From positions 26,346 through 90,345 of the forward strand of contig JBKJHW010000046.1 of NCBI GenBank assembly GCA_046598935.1: a DNA stretch of 64,000 nucleotides. The letters are read 5' to 3'. Shown here in pieces: positions 31,053 through 39,277 of this stretch. Position 1 is the stretch's first letter. The number at the start of each line of letters is the position of its first letter. This DNA is from SCUN01 sp046598935. Lineage in GTDB: Bacteria > Acidobacteriota > Vicinamibacteria > Vicinamibacterales > SCN-69-37. A program made the position numbers and the translations under genes. The notes under the pieces are model-generated. The model ran no database searches, had not been told where the DNA came from, and worked only from the letters and a program-made list of their open reading frames with translations.

Positions 31053-31822
31053 ATCTGATTCTTATAGAGCCTGCAGAAGTCAGATCTGACGGGACCGCGC
31101 GCATAGCCGGTCCGCAGGCCGATCACATCCGGAGAGTCCTCAGGAGTTCTCCCGGCCACGAGCTCCGCGTCGGCGTGATTGATGGTCCCGCCGGGACCGC
31201 CACCATCACCGCCGTGACCGACAGTTTTGTTGAGCTGGCCTGCCGGCTCGATGCTGAACCGCCGCCCCGCCCGGAAGTCGATCTCCTCCTCGCATTGCCT
31301 CGACCCAAAGTGATGCGCCGCCTCTGGGCGCAACTGGCCGCGCTGGGCGTCGGCCGGATCATCCTCACAAACGCAGAACGCGTCGAGCGCGATTACTTCG
31401 ATACCCACATCCTCGAGCCCGAAACCTATCGCTCGCTCCTGATCGAGGGCCTGCAACAGGCGCGCGACACGCGTCTCCCAGTTGTCACCATCCACAAACG
31501 GTTCAAAGTGCTGATTGAAGACGAGTTGGACGCGATGTGCCCTCAGCGCAGGCGCCTCGTCGCCCACCCCGGGAGCCAGCCAGAAATAGGGGTCGGGTGT
31601 TATTTCGAAATAACACCCGACCCCTATTTCCCCTATTTCCCCGACCCCTATTTCCGCGATTCGCGTACGCTTCTCGCGGTTGGGCCCGAGGGCGGATGGA
31701 ACGCGTTCGAGTTAGGGATGCTCGAGGCGCGCGGATTTCGGCCGATCAGCCTCGGTCCCCGATCACTACGGACCGACACGGCGTGTATTGCATTGCTCAC
31801 GCTCGTTCACACGCGCCCGTAG
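31049..31822 (+). CDS. rsmE: 16S rRNA (uracil-1498-N3)-methyltransferase, carrying a palindrome insert
   Basis: 257 residues from a GTG. RsmE methylates U1498 of 16S rRNA. The N-terminal PUA-like domain (ADHIRRVLRSSPGHELRVG) and the SPOUT domain with LLLALPRPKVMRRLWAQLAALG, LQQARDTRLPVV and the knot motif LLAVGPEGGWNAFELGMLEA are intact. Between them and the knot, residues 179-202 (EIGVGCYFEITPDPYFP onward) are encoded entirely by a 48-bp perfect palindrome plus a partial duplicate. The family normally has a short acidic loop there. The insert is in frame and lacks stops in this frame only. egtB follows 8 nt later. Confidence 0.93.
   Translation: MNLILIEPAEVRSDGTARIAGPQADHIRRVLRSSPGHELRVGVIDGPAGTATITAVTDSFVELACRLDAEPPPRPEVDLLLALPRPKVMRRLWAQLAALGVGRIILTNAERVERDYFDTHILEPETYRSLLIEGLQQARDTRLPVVTIHKRFKVLIEDELDAMCPQRRRLVAHPGSQPEIGVGCYFEITPDPYFPYFPDPYFRDSRTLLAVGPEGGWNAFELGMLEARGFRPISLGPRSLRTDTACIALLTLVHTRP
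31583..31654. repeat. Family C palindrome inserted in rsmE
   Basis: 31583-31606 and 31607-31630 are perfect inverted 24-mers with no loop (core GGTCGGGTGTTATTTC). The end of the right arm, CCCGACCCCTATTTC, is repeated at 31640-31654. All 72 nt are read as coding sequence, 24 codons. Confidence 0.92.
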
Positions 31823-31830
31823 AATGGGGC

Positions 31831-33192
31831 GTGCCCGTTCGTGACGCCATTACTACCGAAACCAGACAGGCGCTGACCGACCGGTATCAGCGCAACCGCC
31901 AGCGATCCGCCCAACTCTTCGACCTCGTCGACGAAGCCTCCTACTATTCCAAGCCCATCGATCTGCGTCACCCCATCGTGTTTTACGAGGGCCATCTGCC
32001 GGCGTTCAGCTTCAACACGCTCGTGAAGCGCGGCCTCGGCGGCCAGGGCATCGATCCGAAGCTCGAGACGTTGTTCGCCCGCGGCATCGATCCGCATGAA
32101 GCGGACGCAAATTCTCCGGACGATGCGCGCGCCGGCTGGCCTTCGCGCGCTGAAGTGCAGGCCTTCGCCGCCGAAGCCGACAGTTACGTGATCGCCGCGC
32201 TGCAGCACGGCGACATCGAGCAGCCTGGCCACCCCATGCTCGACGGCGCCGAGGCGGCCTATGCCATCCTCGAGCACGAGGCGATGCATCAGGAAACACT
32301 GCTGTACATGTGGCACCGCCTGCCCCTCGATGCGAAGCGCGCGCCCGCAGGCTACGCGCCGCCCACCGATGGCGCGGTCCCGCATCAGTTCGACATCACT
32401 GTCCCCGCCGGCCGCGCAACGCTCGGCGTCAGCGCCGACGACGTCGAGTTCTCGTGGGACAACGAGCGGCCGCGCACCGCCGTCGATGTCGATGAGTTCG
32501 CGATCGACGCGCACAACGTGACGAACGAAGCGTTTCTGGAATTTGTCCAGGCGGGCGGCTATCGTGAACCGCAGTTCTGGCGGCCCGAAGATTTCGCCTG
32601 GATCACCGAGCGCGGTATCGAGCATCCACTGTTCTGGGAACGTCAGGGCGACAACTCGTCGGACGCCGGGGCAATCATGTGGCGCGGGATGTTCGAGATG
32701 CTGCCGCTGCGGATGAGCTGGCCGGTGTATGTCAGCCAGGCGGAAGCGTCGGCATTTGCGCGCTGGCGCGGGCGCCGGCTGCCGACGGAAGCCGAGTTCC
32801 AGCGGGCCGCCTACGGCTCGCCGTCGGGCGAGGAGCGGAAGTTCCCCTGGGGCGACGCCGCGCCAGACGCGTCGCGCGGCGTTTTTGATTTTGAATCGTG
32901 GGATCCGGCTCCGGCCGGGAGCCGCCCAGCCGGCGCGAGCGGGTGGGCGATCCACGACCTGGCCGGCAACGGCTGGGAGTGGACAGGCACCGTGTTCGCC
33001 CCGTTCGAGGGTTTCCAGCCGCTGCCGTCGTATCCGGAATACTCGGCCGATTTTTTCGACGGCGAGCATTTCGTCATCAAGGGCGCATCGCCCGCAACGG
33101 CGCGCGAGCTTCTGCGGCCGACGTTTCGCAACTGGTTCCGTCCGCGGTATCCGTACGTCTATGCCGGCTTCCGTACAGTCGCCAACCGCTGA
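31831..33192 (+). CDS. egtB: EgtB-type ergothioneine sulfoxide synthase
   Basis: 453 residues from the GTG at 31831; the open frame upstream lies over rsmE. Non-haem iron enzyme that couples hercynine and a thiol with O2 to form the sulfoxide. The DinB-like N-domain supplies FYEGHLPAF and the H149-x3-H153-x-E155 iron site (HEAMHQE), and the C-terminal formylglycine-generating-enzyme-like domain has NGWEWTG and RNWFRPRYPYVYAGFRT. egtD overlaps by 32 bp. No egtA, egtC or egtE is nearby, so I infer cysteine rather than gamma-glutamylcysteine may be the sulfur donor and a C-S lyase is elsewhere. Confidence 0.9.
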   Translation: MPVRDAITTETRQALTDRYQRNRQRSAQLFDLVDEASYYSKPIDLRHPIVFYEGHLPAFSFNTLVKRGLGGQGIDPKLETLFARGIDPHEADANSPDDARAGWPSRAEVQAFAAEADSYVIAALQHGDIEQPGHPMLDGAEAAYAILEHEAMHQETLLYMWHRLPLDAKRAPAGYAPPTDGAVPHQFDITVPAGRATLGVSADDVEFSWDNERPRTAVDVDEFAIDAHNVTNEAFLEFVQAGGYREPQFWRPEDFAWITERGIEHPLFWERQGDNSSDAGAIMWRGMFEMLPLRMSWPVYVSQAEASAFARWRGRRLPTEAEFQRAAYGSPSGEERKFPWGDAAPDASRGVFDFESWDPAPAGSRPAGASGWAIHDLAGNGWEWTGTVFAPFEGFQPLPSYPEYSADFFDGEHFVIKGASPATARELLRPTFRNWFRPRYPYVYAGFRTVANR

Positions 33193-34183
33193 CGTCGGCG
33201 TCGCGCAGTTTGCGGCCGACGCGCGCCACTACCTGACGCAAACCCCGCGTCAGATGGCGTCGCGCTATTTCTACGACGCGCCCGGATCCCGATTGTTCGA
33301 CGCGATCTGCGAACTGCCGTGGTATCGCGTGACGCGCGCCGAGACGGCGCTGCTGCGGCGCCATAATGCCGAGATCCTCCAGCGCGCCGGCTCGCCGTCG
33401 CGCATCGTCGAACTCGGCTCAGGCAGCGGCGCCAAACTCGCTGTGCTCGCCGAAGGAATCCAGTCGACGACGGCGCCGATTGAGTTACATCTGATCGATG
33501 TCTCGTCGGCGGCGCTGGCGGCTGCCGCACGCGCGCTCGATGCGGTGCCGAATGTGGAGATCATCACGCATCACGCGACCTACGAATCCGGGCTCGACGC
33601 TGTCAGGGCGAAAAGTCGGGAGTTAATTCAATTAACTCCCGACCTTAATTGGCCCTCACAGTCGGCCGGTCTGACGCTGGCGTTGTTTCTCGGGTCCAAT
33701 ATCGGCAACTTCGATCGCGACGCCGCCGACGCGCTGCTCGTGCGATTGCGCGCCGCGCTCACGCCCGGCGATTCGCTGCTGCTCGGCACGGATCTCGTGA
33801 AGCCGGAAGCCGACCTGCTGCTCGCGTACGACGACCCGCTGGGCGTCACGGCGGCTTTTAATCTGAATCTTTTCGCACGGATGAATCGAGAGCTCGGCGC
33901 GACCTTTGCGCTCGACCTTCTCAGGCACGTCGCTGTCTGGAACGCCGCCGAATCGCGCGTCGAGATGCACGTCGAGGCACGCGCCGAGCACCGCGTGACG
34001 GTGCCGGCGGCGGGTCTTGATTTTGTCCTTGAAGCCGGCGAGCGCATCTGGACAGAGAACTCGCACAAATACACGTCTGTCGACGTTGATCGCATGCTCG
34101 ATCGCGCGGGCTTTGCCGTGGCTGAGCGGTGGACCGACGTTGATGCGGGGTTTGCGCTGACGCTGGCGTCGGCGCGGGCCTAG
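33161..34183 (+). CDS. egtD: L-histidine N-alpha-methyltransferase, with palindrome insert
   Basis: 340 residues from the ATG at 33161, inside the egtB end. It trimethylates histidine to hercynine with SAM, the substrate of EgtB. ASRYFYDAPGSRLFDAICEL, the SAM motif IVELGSGSGAKLAVL, LALFLGSNIGNFD and ENSHKYTSVDVDRML match the family. Residues 151-164 (KSRELIQLTPDLNW) come from a family B palindrome placed in the loop between the helix of THHATYESGLDAV and the strand of LTLALFLG. The catalytic and ligand motifs around it are intact, so the enzyme is probably functional. Confidence 0.92.
   Translation: MPASVQSPTADVGVAQFAADARHYLTQTPRQMASRYFYDAPGSRLFDAICELPWYRVTRAETALLRRHNAEILQRAGSPSRIVELGSGSGAKLAVLAEGIQSTTAPIELHLIDVSSAALAAAARALDAVPNVEIITHHATYESGLDAVRAKSRELIQLTPDLNWPSQSAGLTLALFLGSNIGNFDRDAADALLVRLRAALTPGDSLLLGTDLVKPEADLLLAYDDPLGVTAAFNLNLFARMNRELGATFALDLLRHVAVWNAAESRVEMHVEARAEHRVTVPAAGLDFVLEAGERIWTENSHKYTSVDVDRMLDRAGFAVAERWTDVDAGFALTLASARA
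33612..33646. repeat. Family B palindrome inserted in egtD
   Basis: AAAGTCGGGAGTTAATT (33612-33628) and AATTAACTCCCGACCTT (33630-33646) are inverted with one mismatch and a 1-nt loop. Same family as the copies at 11.1 kb. Of the three frames only those avoiding AGT-TAA are open; the gene uses one of them. Confidence 0.9.
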
Positions 34184-34233
34184 CCAGCCGCAAGCCGGAC
34201 ACGCGCTCGGCCACATTGAGTTGCCCGTCCGCA

Positions 34234-34239
34234 TATAAT
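34234..34239 (+). promoter_or_regulatory. -10 box TATAAT of kinase 1
   Basis: A perfect TATAAT ends 11 nt before the CTG start, so the 5' UTR would be about 5 nt or none. No -35 match is seen at 17 nt. Confidence 0.5.
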
Positions 34240-34250
34240 CCCCGAACTCC

Positions 34251-36923
34251 CTGGCGGCTCTCACTCCCGGCACACGTCTCGGCTCCTACGAAATCATCGC
34301 CCCGCTCGGCGCAGGCGGGATGGGCGAGGTCTATCGCGCGAAGGATGCGCGGCTCGGTCGTGACGTCGCGCTGAAAGTCCTCCCGCCAGCGCTCGCCAAG
34401 GATCCCGAACACCGGGCCCGTTTCGAGCGCGAGGCGCGAGCGGCCTCCTCGCTGAACCATCCGCACATCTGCGTGATCTACGACGTTGGATCCCAGGATG
34501 GCGTCGATTTTCTCGTCATGGAATTGCTCGAAGGTGAGACGGCCGCTGATGCGGCGGCGCGCGGCCCGATGCTTCTCGCCGACGTGATGCGCACGGGCGC
34601 GCAAATGGCCGATGCGCTCGATCGCGCGCACAAGAAGAACCTGATCCACCGCGACGTGAAGCCCGCCAACATCATGCTGGTCAGGCCCTCGTCGAAGAGC
34701 GGTCCTCTCCACGCGAAGCTGCTCGACTTTGGCCTCGCACGTCCGACCACGTCAACGGTTACTGATCAGACGATGACCAAAGCGCTGACGGCCGCGGGGA
34801 CGATCGTCGGCACGTTTCAGTACATGTCGCCGGAACAGGTCGAAGGCCGCGATGTCGACGCGCGTACGGACATCTGGTCGCTCGGCGCGACCTTGTATGA
34901 GATGGCGACCGGCGTGCGCGCATTCGAGGGCTCGAGCACCGCGAGCCTGATCAGCGCCGTGTTGCGTGATGAACCGAAGCCGATGTCCGGACGCGTGCCG
35001 CTCACGCCGCCCGCTTTCCAGCGCGTCGTGTCGCAGTGTCTCGCGAAGGATCCCGAGGATCGCTGGCAGAGCGCCGGCGATGTGAAACGCGAGCTTGACT
35101 GGATCGCGAGCGGTGGAGGATCGGGCTTTGCCACCGCTTCGATCCCGAACTCGGGCGTGCGATCGAACGCCAACACCTGGATCACGAGACTGATAGTGGC
35201 CGCCGCGCTCGTGTTGACGGCCGCCACGGCGTGGTGGTTCGGCCGGAGCGCTACGAGCGCTCCGGCGCTCTGGTCGAACTTCGCGCAGCTCACCGATGCG
35301 TCCGGGGTCGAGACGGCGCCGAGCCTTTCTCCTGACGGCAGCTCGATCGCGTATTCGAGCGCGGCGAACGGCAGCAGCGACATCTACGTGCAACGGGTCG
35401 GCGGCCGCAACCCGGTGCTTGTCGCCGGCGATCCAGGTCGCGACGAAGACTGGCCAGCGTACTCACCGGACGGAAAACAGATCGCGTTCAACATCAGCAG
35501 CGGCAGTGGCGGCATTTTCGTTGTCGGCGCCACCGGCGAATCGGTACGACGGCTGACCGACGCCGGATCGAATCCCGCCTGGTCCCCGAACAGCCTGCGC
35601 ATCGTTTACGCCTCCGAGCAGGTGCTGGATCCGTATCAACGATTTGGTGTCAGCACGTTGTGGACCGTGGGCGTCGATGGCGGCACTCCGATCAGGATCG
35701 ACGATGGGGACGCGGTTCAGCCGGCGTGGTCGCCATCGGGAAAGCGGATCGCGTTCTGGCAGAACGTGAACGGCCAGCGCGACATCGCGACGATTCCCGA
35801 GGCCGGCGGTCCGCATGTGCTGGTAACGAACGACGCGGCCGTCGATTGGGCGCCCGTGTGGTCTCCGGACGGCAAGTGTCTGTATTTTGCGAGCGACCGC
35901 GGCGGATCGATGGGGATCTGGCGGATCGGGATCGACGAGGGCACAGGCAAACCGATGAGCGCGCCTGAGCCGATCGCGGCCGGTGTGGACATTCAGATGG
36001 ACCTGCCGCACGTGTCGTTCGACGGCACGTCAATCGTGTTTCGATCGAAGATCGAGTCGGTGAATCCGGCGGCGATCGCGTTCGATCCCATCACTGAGCG
36101 CGCCGGCGCGGTCACGCTCCTTCAACATCGCACCGGCAAGTTGATGCCGACCGACGTCTCGCCGGACGGCAAGTGGATCGCGCTCAACAATACCTATGAG
36201 CGCCAGCAAGACATCTTCATCATGCGTCCTGACGGAAGCGGACTCTCACGCGTGACCGACGACGACGCGCGCGACTGGATCGGAAAATTCACGCCGGACA
36301 GCGCGGCGCTGACATTTCAGTCGAACAAGGCCGGTAAGTACGATGGGTGGCTCGTGCGCCTCGATGGCAGCGGCCGAACCAGGCTGACCTCAGGATTTGC
36401 GTACGATACCGGCACGCCTTTGTTTTCGGCGGACATGCGTCGCCTGATGGTCGCGCTCGACCCTGAGGTCTGGATCGGCAGTCCGCCCTGGCCGATGACC
36501 AGCACTACGGCAAAGCGGATCACGATTCCCGCGCTGACCACCGGACGGCTCCTTCCGACGACCTGGTCGCGCGACGGCCGATGGCTCGGTGGCACGATCG
36601 CGGGTCCCGCCGGCAACGCGGTCGGCATCGCGCTCTTCGACGTTGCGACCTCTACCATCCGCCAGCTCAACGCTGACGGGGTCACCGATCCGCTTGAATT
36701 GCCGGGTGGCACGCGCGTGATTTTTCTCACGGCCGCTGGTGCGCTGGTCGTGCAGGACATTCACTCGCTGAAGCGGCGAGAAATACCGGTGGCGTGGCCG
36801 TTGCCGTCGAGCAGCAGTAACTCGCTCGCCGTCTCGCCGGACGGTACAACGATTTACTACGCCGCGGCGCAGACGGAAGCCAACATCTGGAAGGTCTCGC
36901 AGCCCAAAGTGGTGAAGAAGTAG
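34251..36923 (+). CDS. Transmembrane Ser/Thr kinase with periplasmic beta-propeller (kinase 1), CTG start
   Basis: 890 residues if begun at CTG (34251). The conserved start ALTPGTRLGSYEI of this paralogue family lies between an in-frame TAA at 34239 and the glycine loop LGAGGMGEV; no ATG, GTG or TTG is available, and starting at M24 would remove most of the P-loop. Motifs: K42, HRD at 133-135 (HRDVKPAN), DFGLARP, MSPEQVEG. A membrane segment near 310-330 (LIVAAALVLTAATAWWFG) is followed by PD40/TolB-like repeats (LSPDGSSIAYSS, YSPDGKQIAFN). It is a receptor-type kinase whose propeller senses something in the periplasm. No palindrome insert; its N-lobe loop reads DVGSQDGVDFL. Confidence 0.9.
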   Translation: MAALTPGTRLGSYEIIAPLGAGGMGEVYRAKDARLGRDVALKVLPPALAKDPEHRARFEREARAASSLNHPHICVIYDVGSQDGVDFLVMELLEGETAADAAARGPMLLADVMRTGAQMADALDRAHKKNLIHRDVKPANIMLVRPSSKSGPLHAKLLDFGLARPTTSTVTDQTMTKALTAAGTIVGTFQYMSPEQVEGRDVDARTDIWSLGATLYEMATGVRAFEGSSTASLISAVLRDEPKPMSGRVPLTPPAFQRVVSQCLAKDPEDRWQSAGDVKRELDWIASGGGSGFATASIPNSGVRSNANTWITRLIVAAALVLTAATAWWFGRSATSAPALWSNFAQLTDASGVETAPSLSPDGSSIAYSSAANGSSDIYVQRVGGRNPVLVAGDPGRDEDWPAYSPDGKQIAFNISSGSGGIFVVGATGESVRRLTDAGSNPAWSPNSLRIVYASEQVLDPYQRFGVSTLWTVGVDGGTPIRIDDGDAVQPAWSPSGKRIAFWQNVNGQRDIATIPEAGGPHVLVTNDAAVDWAPVWSPDGKCLYFASDRGGSMGIWRIGIDEGTGKPMSAPEPIAAGVDIQMDLPHVSFDGTSIVFRSKIESVNPAAIAFDPITERAGAVTLLQHRTGKLMPTDVSPDGKWIALNNTYERQQDIFIMRPDGSGLSRVTDDDARDWIGKFTPDSAALTFQSNKAGKYDGWLVRLDGSGRTRLTSGFAYDTGTPLFSADMRRLMVALDPEVWIGSPPWPMTSTTAKRITIPALTTGRLLPTTWSRDGRWLGGTIAGPAGNAVGIALFDVATSTIRQLNADGVTDPLELPGGTRVIFLTAAGALVVQDIHSLKRREIPVAWPLPSSSSNSLAVSPDGTTIYYAAAQTEANIWKVSQPKVVKK

Positions 36924-36949
36924 ATGTCGCTGACCCGACAGGTTGTCCC

Positions 36950-37297
36950 CTACGCGACGGCCAGCACGAACTCGACCTTCACCGCCTCGTACGGAAACAC
37001 GATGCGGCCATCGTCGGTGCGATCAAGCACGCCGGCCGTGAGTAACGCGGAGACGTCGCCATGCACGGCTTTGACATCGCGATCGAGCCGGCGCGCGGCT
37101 TCTCGAATGGACACCGGCCCCGCACCACTCAACGCCTTGAGCAGGTCCAGGCGTTTCGCAGTCAGAACCCGCCACAGCAACTCTGGCGACGCAAAACTGA
37201 TGCGCGCGGATTTGCCGGCCTTGCCGCTCTTCCACACGCGGACGAAGTCCCGCATCGCAGTGCCTGGCGTTTGGACGTCAAGGGTGACGGTTTTCAC
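36950..37297 (-). CDS. HTH antitoxin (TumA/HVO_A0114-like)
   Basis: 115 residues. A winged helix-turn-helix is seen at LTAKRLDLLKALSGAGPVSI and REAARRLDRDVKAVHGDVSALLTAGVLDR. It overlaps the upstream toxin-like gene by 20 bp, the usual order for TumE-TumA pairs, in which the HTH protein is the antitoxin and autorepressor. The name rests on family resemblance only. Confidence 0.8.
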   Translation of the reverse strand: MKTVTLDVQTPGTAMRDFVRVWKSGKAGKSARISFASPELLWRVLTAKRLDLLKALSGAGPVSIREAARRLDRDVKAVHGDVSALLTAGVLDRTDDGRIVFPYEAVKVEFVLAVA

Positions 37298-37574
37298 GGT
37301 TCCACCTCGCTATGTCGGCCTGAAAGTCGGCGACCAACTTCTCCGGGGTATCGAATATGTAGCGACGTTCCCTGGCGTTGAAGTGCCGGTGGTCGCCCTT
37401 GCCCGCTTCGTTGTCATAGCGAACGACGCACGTGCCGTTGACGACATAGGCGAGGCGATATTTGAACGGGTGGATCGATCCTGGAACCGGCTTCGGGACG
37501 CGCCACAGCACCAACTCCGCGAACGCGACTTCCGACAACGCCAGCCTCGTGTGAAGCAGCGTTGTCGCCCTCAT
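37278..37574 (-). CDS. TumE-family toxin (DUF6516)
   Basis: 98 residues from the ATG at 37572-37574; an ATG four codons earlier is an alternative. LVLWRVPKPVPGSIHPFKYR, VRYDNEAGKGDHRHF and FDTPEKLVADFQADI are typical of the TumE/DUF6516 toxins paired with HTH antitoxins. Biochemical activity of the family is only partly known. The pair lies between kinase 1 and a kinase relic. Confidence 0.82.
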   Translation of the reverse strand: MRATTLLHTRLALSEVAFAELVLWRVPKPVPGSIHPFKYRLAYVVNGTCVVRYDNEAGKGDHRHFNARERRYIFDTPEKLVADFQADIARWNRENRHP

Positions 37575-37639
37575 GTTGGAGATCATGCCAACAGTGAGCC
37601 TGTGTTGTCAACTGGTCCATCACTCGGAGCGTTGTCGTC

Positions 37640-37744
37640 TTGGCGCTGAGTCCCGGCACCCGTCTCGGTCCCTATGAAATCGTCTCCGCCCTCGGCGCTG
37701 GCGTCGAAGCGGCCGTGGCCGAGTTGATGAAGTCGATCAGGTAA
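37640..37744 (+). pseudogene. Kinase relic: first 21 residues of a kinase joined to a stray C-terminus
   Basis: From a TTG, ALSPGTRLGPYEIVSALGAG is the exact N-terminal consensus of the kinase paralogues up to the glycine loop. It then passes to VEAAVAELMKSIR and stops. Most of a kinase gene (about 850 codons) is missing. The short frame overlaps the end of the SDR gene on the other strand. It shows that at least one more kinase copy once stood here, next to the TumE/TumA module. Confidence 0.8.
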
Positions 37745-39221
37745 GGCCCGGCGGCGTGGTTCCGCGTTCCGCGCGCGCGCGGATCTGATCGATCAACCCA
37801 CTGAAGATCAGCGCGTGGATCGGGTAGAGCAAGTACCAGTACGCCCACCCAGCCAAGCCCGTGGGTGCGAAAAACGCCGTTTGGGACAGCAACGTCTTGC
37901 CGTCATCTCTCGGCATGACCTGCAGTTGGAGCCAGGCCTTGCCGGGCACCAACATCTCCGCGCGAAGACGCAACAGTTGGCCAGGCTCGACCGCTTCCAC
38001 GCGCCAGAAATCGAGCGCGTCGCCCATCCTGAGTTTGTCTGGATCGCGCCGGCCTCGGCGCAGGCCGACACCGCCGAGCAGGCGATCGAGGAACCCGCGG
38101 ATCTGCCACGCCCACGTCATGTAGAACCAGCCGCGCGCGGCGCCGATGCCGGCAAAAATCTCGTAGACGCGTTCGGGCGTGGCTGACACGATGCGCTCGC
38201 GTCGTTCGAGAATCATGCCTTCGTTGGTCGTCAGCCGCACGGGTGTGGCCGCGCCCTGGCTCGTGCTGAGCGCGTCGCTCCATGCCGATTCGATGTCGCT
38301 TGCGACCAGTCGCGCCAGCGCGCGCTCGACAGCGACCCGGTAGCCCACGGGATGAATCTCCGGGAACAACACCGCGGCCGCCCGGTCGCGCACGACGTTC
38401 TCGTTGCGTAGTCCTTCGATGAGCGGGCGCGCGATCACTGCGGGAATGGGCGTGACGATGTTGACCCAGTAGGAGGAGAGGCGCGGCGTGAGCACCGGCA
38501 CCGAGATCAGCCAACGCCGGAGGCCGCGCACCTCGCCGTAGATGCGCATCATGTCGCCGTAGGTCACGACTTCAGCGCCGCCGATCTCGATGATGCGATC
38601 GCGGCTCTCGGGCGCCGCGAGCGAGGCGGCGAGATACTCGATCACCTCGCGGATGCCGATCGGCTGCGTGCGCGTGGACACCCAGCGCGGGCAGATCATC
38701 ACCGGCAGGCGTTCGGTGAGGTAGCGGATCATCTCGAACGACAGACTGCCGGAACCGACGATGACGCCGGCGCGCAGTTCCGTGACGGCGACGCCCGTAG
38801 CCCGCAACGCGTCGCCTGTTTGCTGCCGCGAGCGGAGGTGTTCCGAGAGATCAGGTGAACTCTCGGCGAGTCCGCCGAGGTAGATCACGCGATCGACGCC
38901 GGCACGGTGCGCGGCGGCGCCGAAGTTGGTGGCGGCGGTCATGTCGCGCGCGTGGAAATCCGCGCCGCCCGCCATGCTGTGCACGAGGTAGTACGCGGCC
39001 GACACACCTGCCATCGCGTCGGTGAGGCTCTCGGGTTCGAGCACGTCGCCCGCGACAATTTCCACAGCCGAATGCCACGGCCGTCCCTGGAGTCGAGCCG
39101 GATCGCGCGCGAGACACCGCACCCGGTACCCCAACTCGAGGAGGCGCGGAACCAGGCGACCACCGATGTATCCGGTGGCGCCGCTGACGAGGACGAGTGG
39201 GGCGGTGGGCACAGCCGTCAA
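37737..39221 (-). CDS. SDR-family NAD(P)-binding protein with DUF2867
   Basis: 494 residues from TTG at 39221 (GTG at 39212 is also possible). The N-terminal Rossmann domain has VLVSGATGYIGGRLVPRLLE and YYLVHSMAGG, resembling atypical SDRs (NmrA or complex I NDUFA9 type). The C-terminal domain from about residue 330 is DUF2867 (RRERIVSATPERVYEIFAGIG, WAYWYLLYPIHALIF), which holds a START-like fold and a terminal membrane-associated helix. It may act on quinone or lipid; no substrate is evident. Confidence 0.85.
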   Translation of the reverse strand: MTAVPTAPLVLVSGATGYIGGRLVPRLLELGYRVRCLARDPARLQGRPWHSAVEIVAGDVLEPESLTDAMAGVSAAYYLVHSMAGGADFHARDMTAATNFGAAAHRAGVDRVIYLGGLAESSPDLSEHLRSRQQTGDALRATGVAVTELRAGVIVGSGSLSFEMIRYLTERLPVMICPRWVSTRTQPIGIREVIEYLAASLAAPESRDRIIEIGGAEVVTYGDMMRIYGEVRGLRRWLISVPVLTPRLSSYWVNIVTPIPAVIARPLIEGLRNENVVRDRAAAVLFPEIHPVGYRVAVERALARLVASDIESAWSDALSTSQGAATPVRLTTNEGMILERRERIVSATPERVYEIFAGIGAARGWFYMTWAWQIRGFLDRLLGGVGLRRGRRDPDKLRMGDALDFWRVEAVEPGQLLRLRAEMLVPGKAWLQLQVMPRDDGKTLLSQTAFFAPTGLAGWAYWYLLYPIHALIFSGLIDQIRARAERGTTPPGLT

Positions 39222-39277
39222 CTATGACGTCTTCTTGCGGCCTGCGATCCCGGATTCTGGCATCATCCTCCGACCAG

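Noticed and set aside
31537..31830. N-terminal extension of EgtB in the open frame
   Set aside because: It overlaps rsmE, whose motifs are clear there, and the extension reads as Arg/Pro-rich noise.
36950..37574. Insertion sequence between kinase 1 and the SDR gene
   Set aside because: The genes are a TumE/TumA pair; no transposase or terminal inverted repeats are seen.
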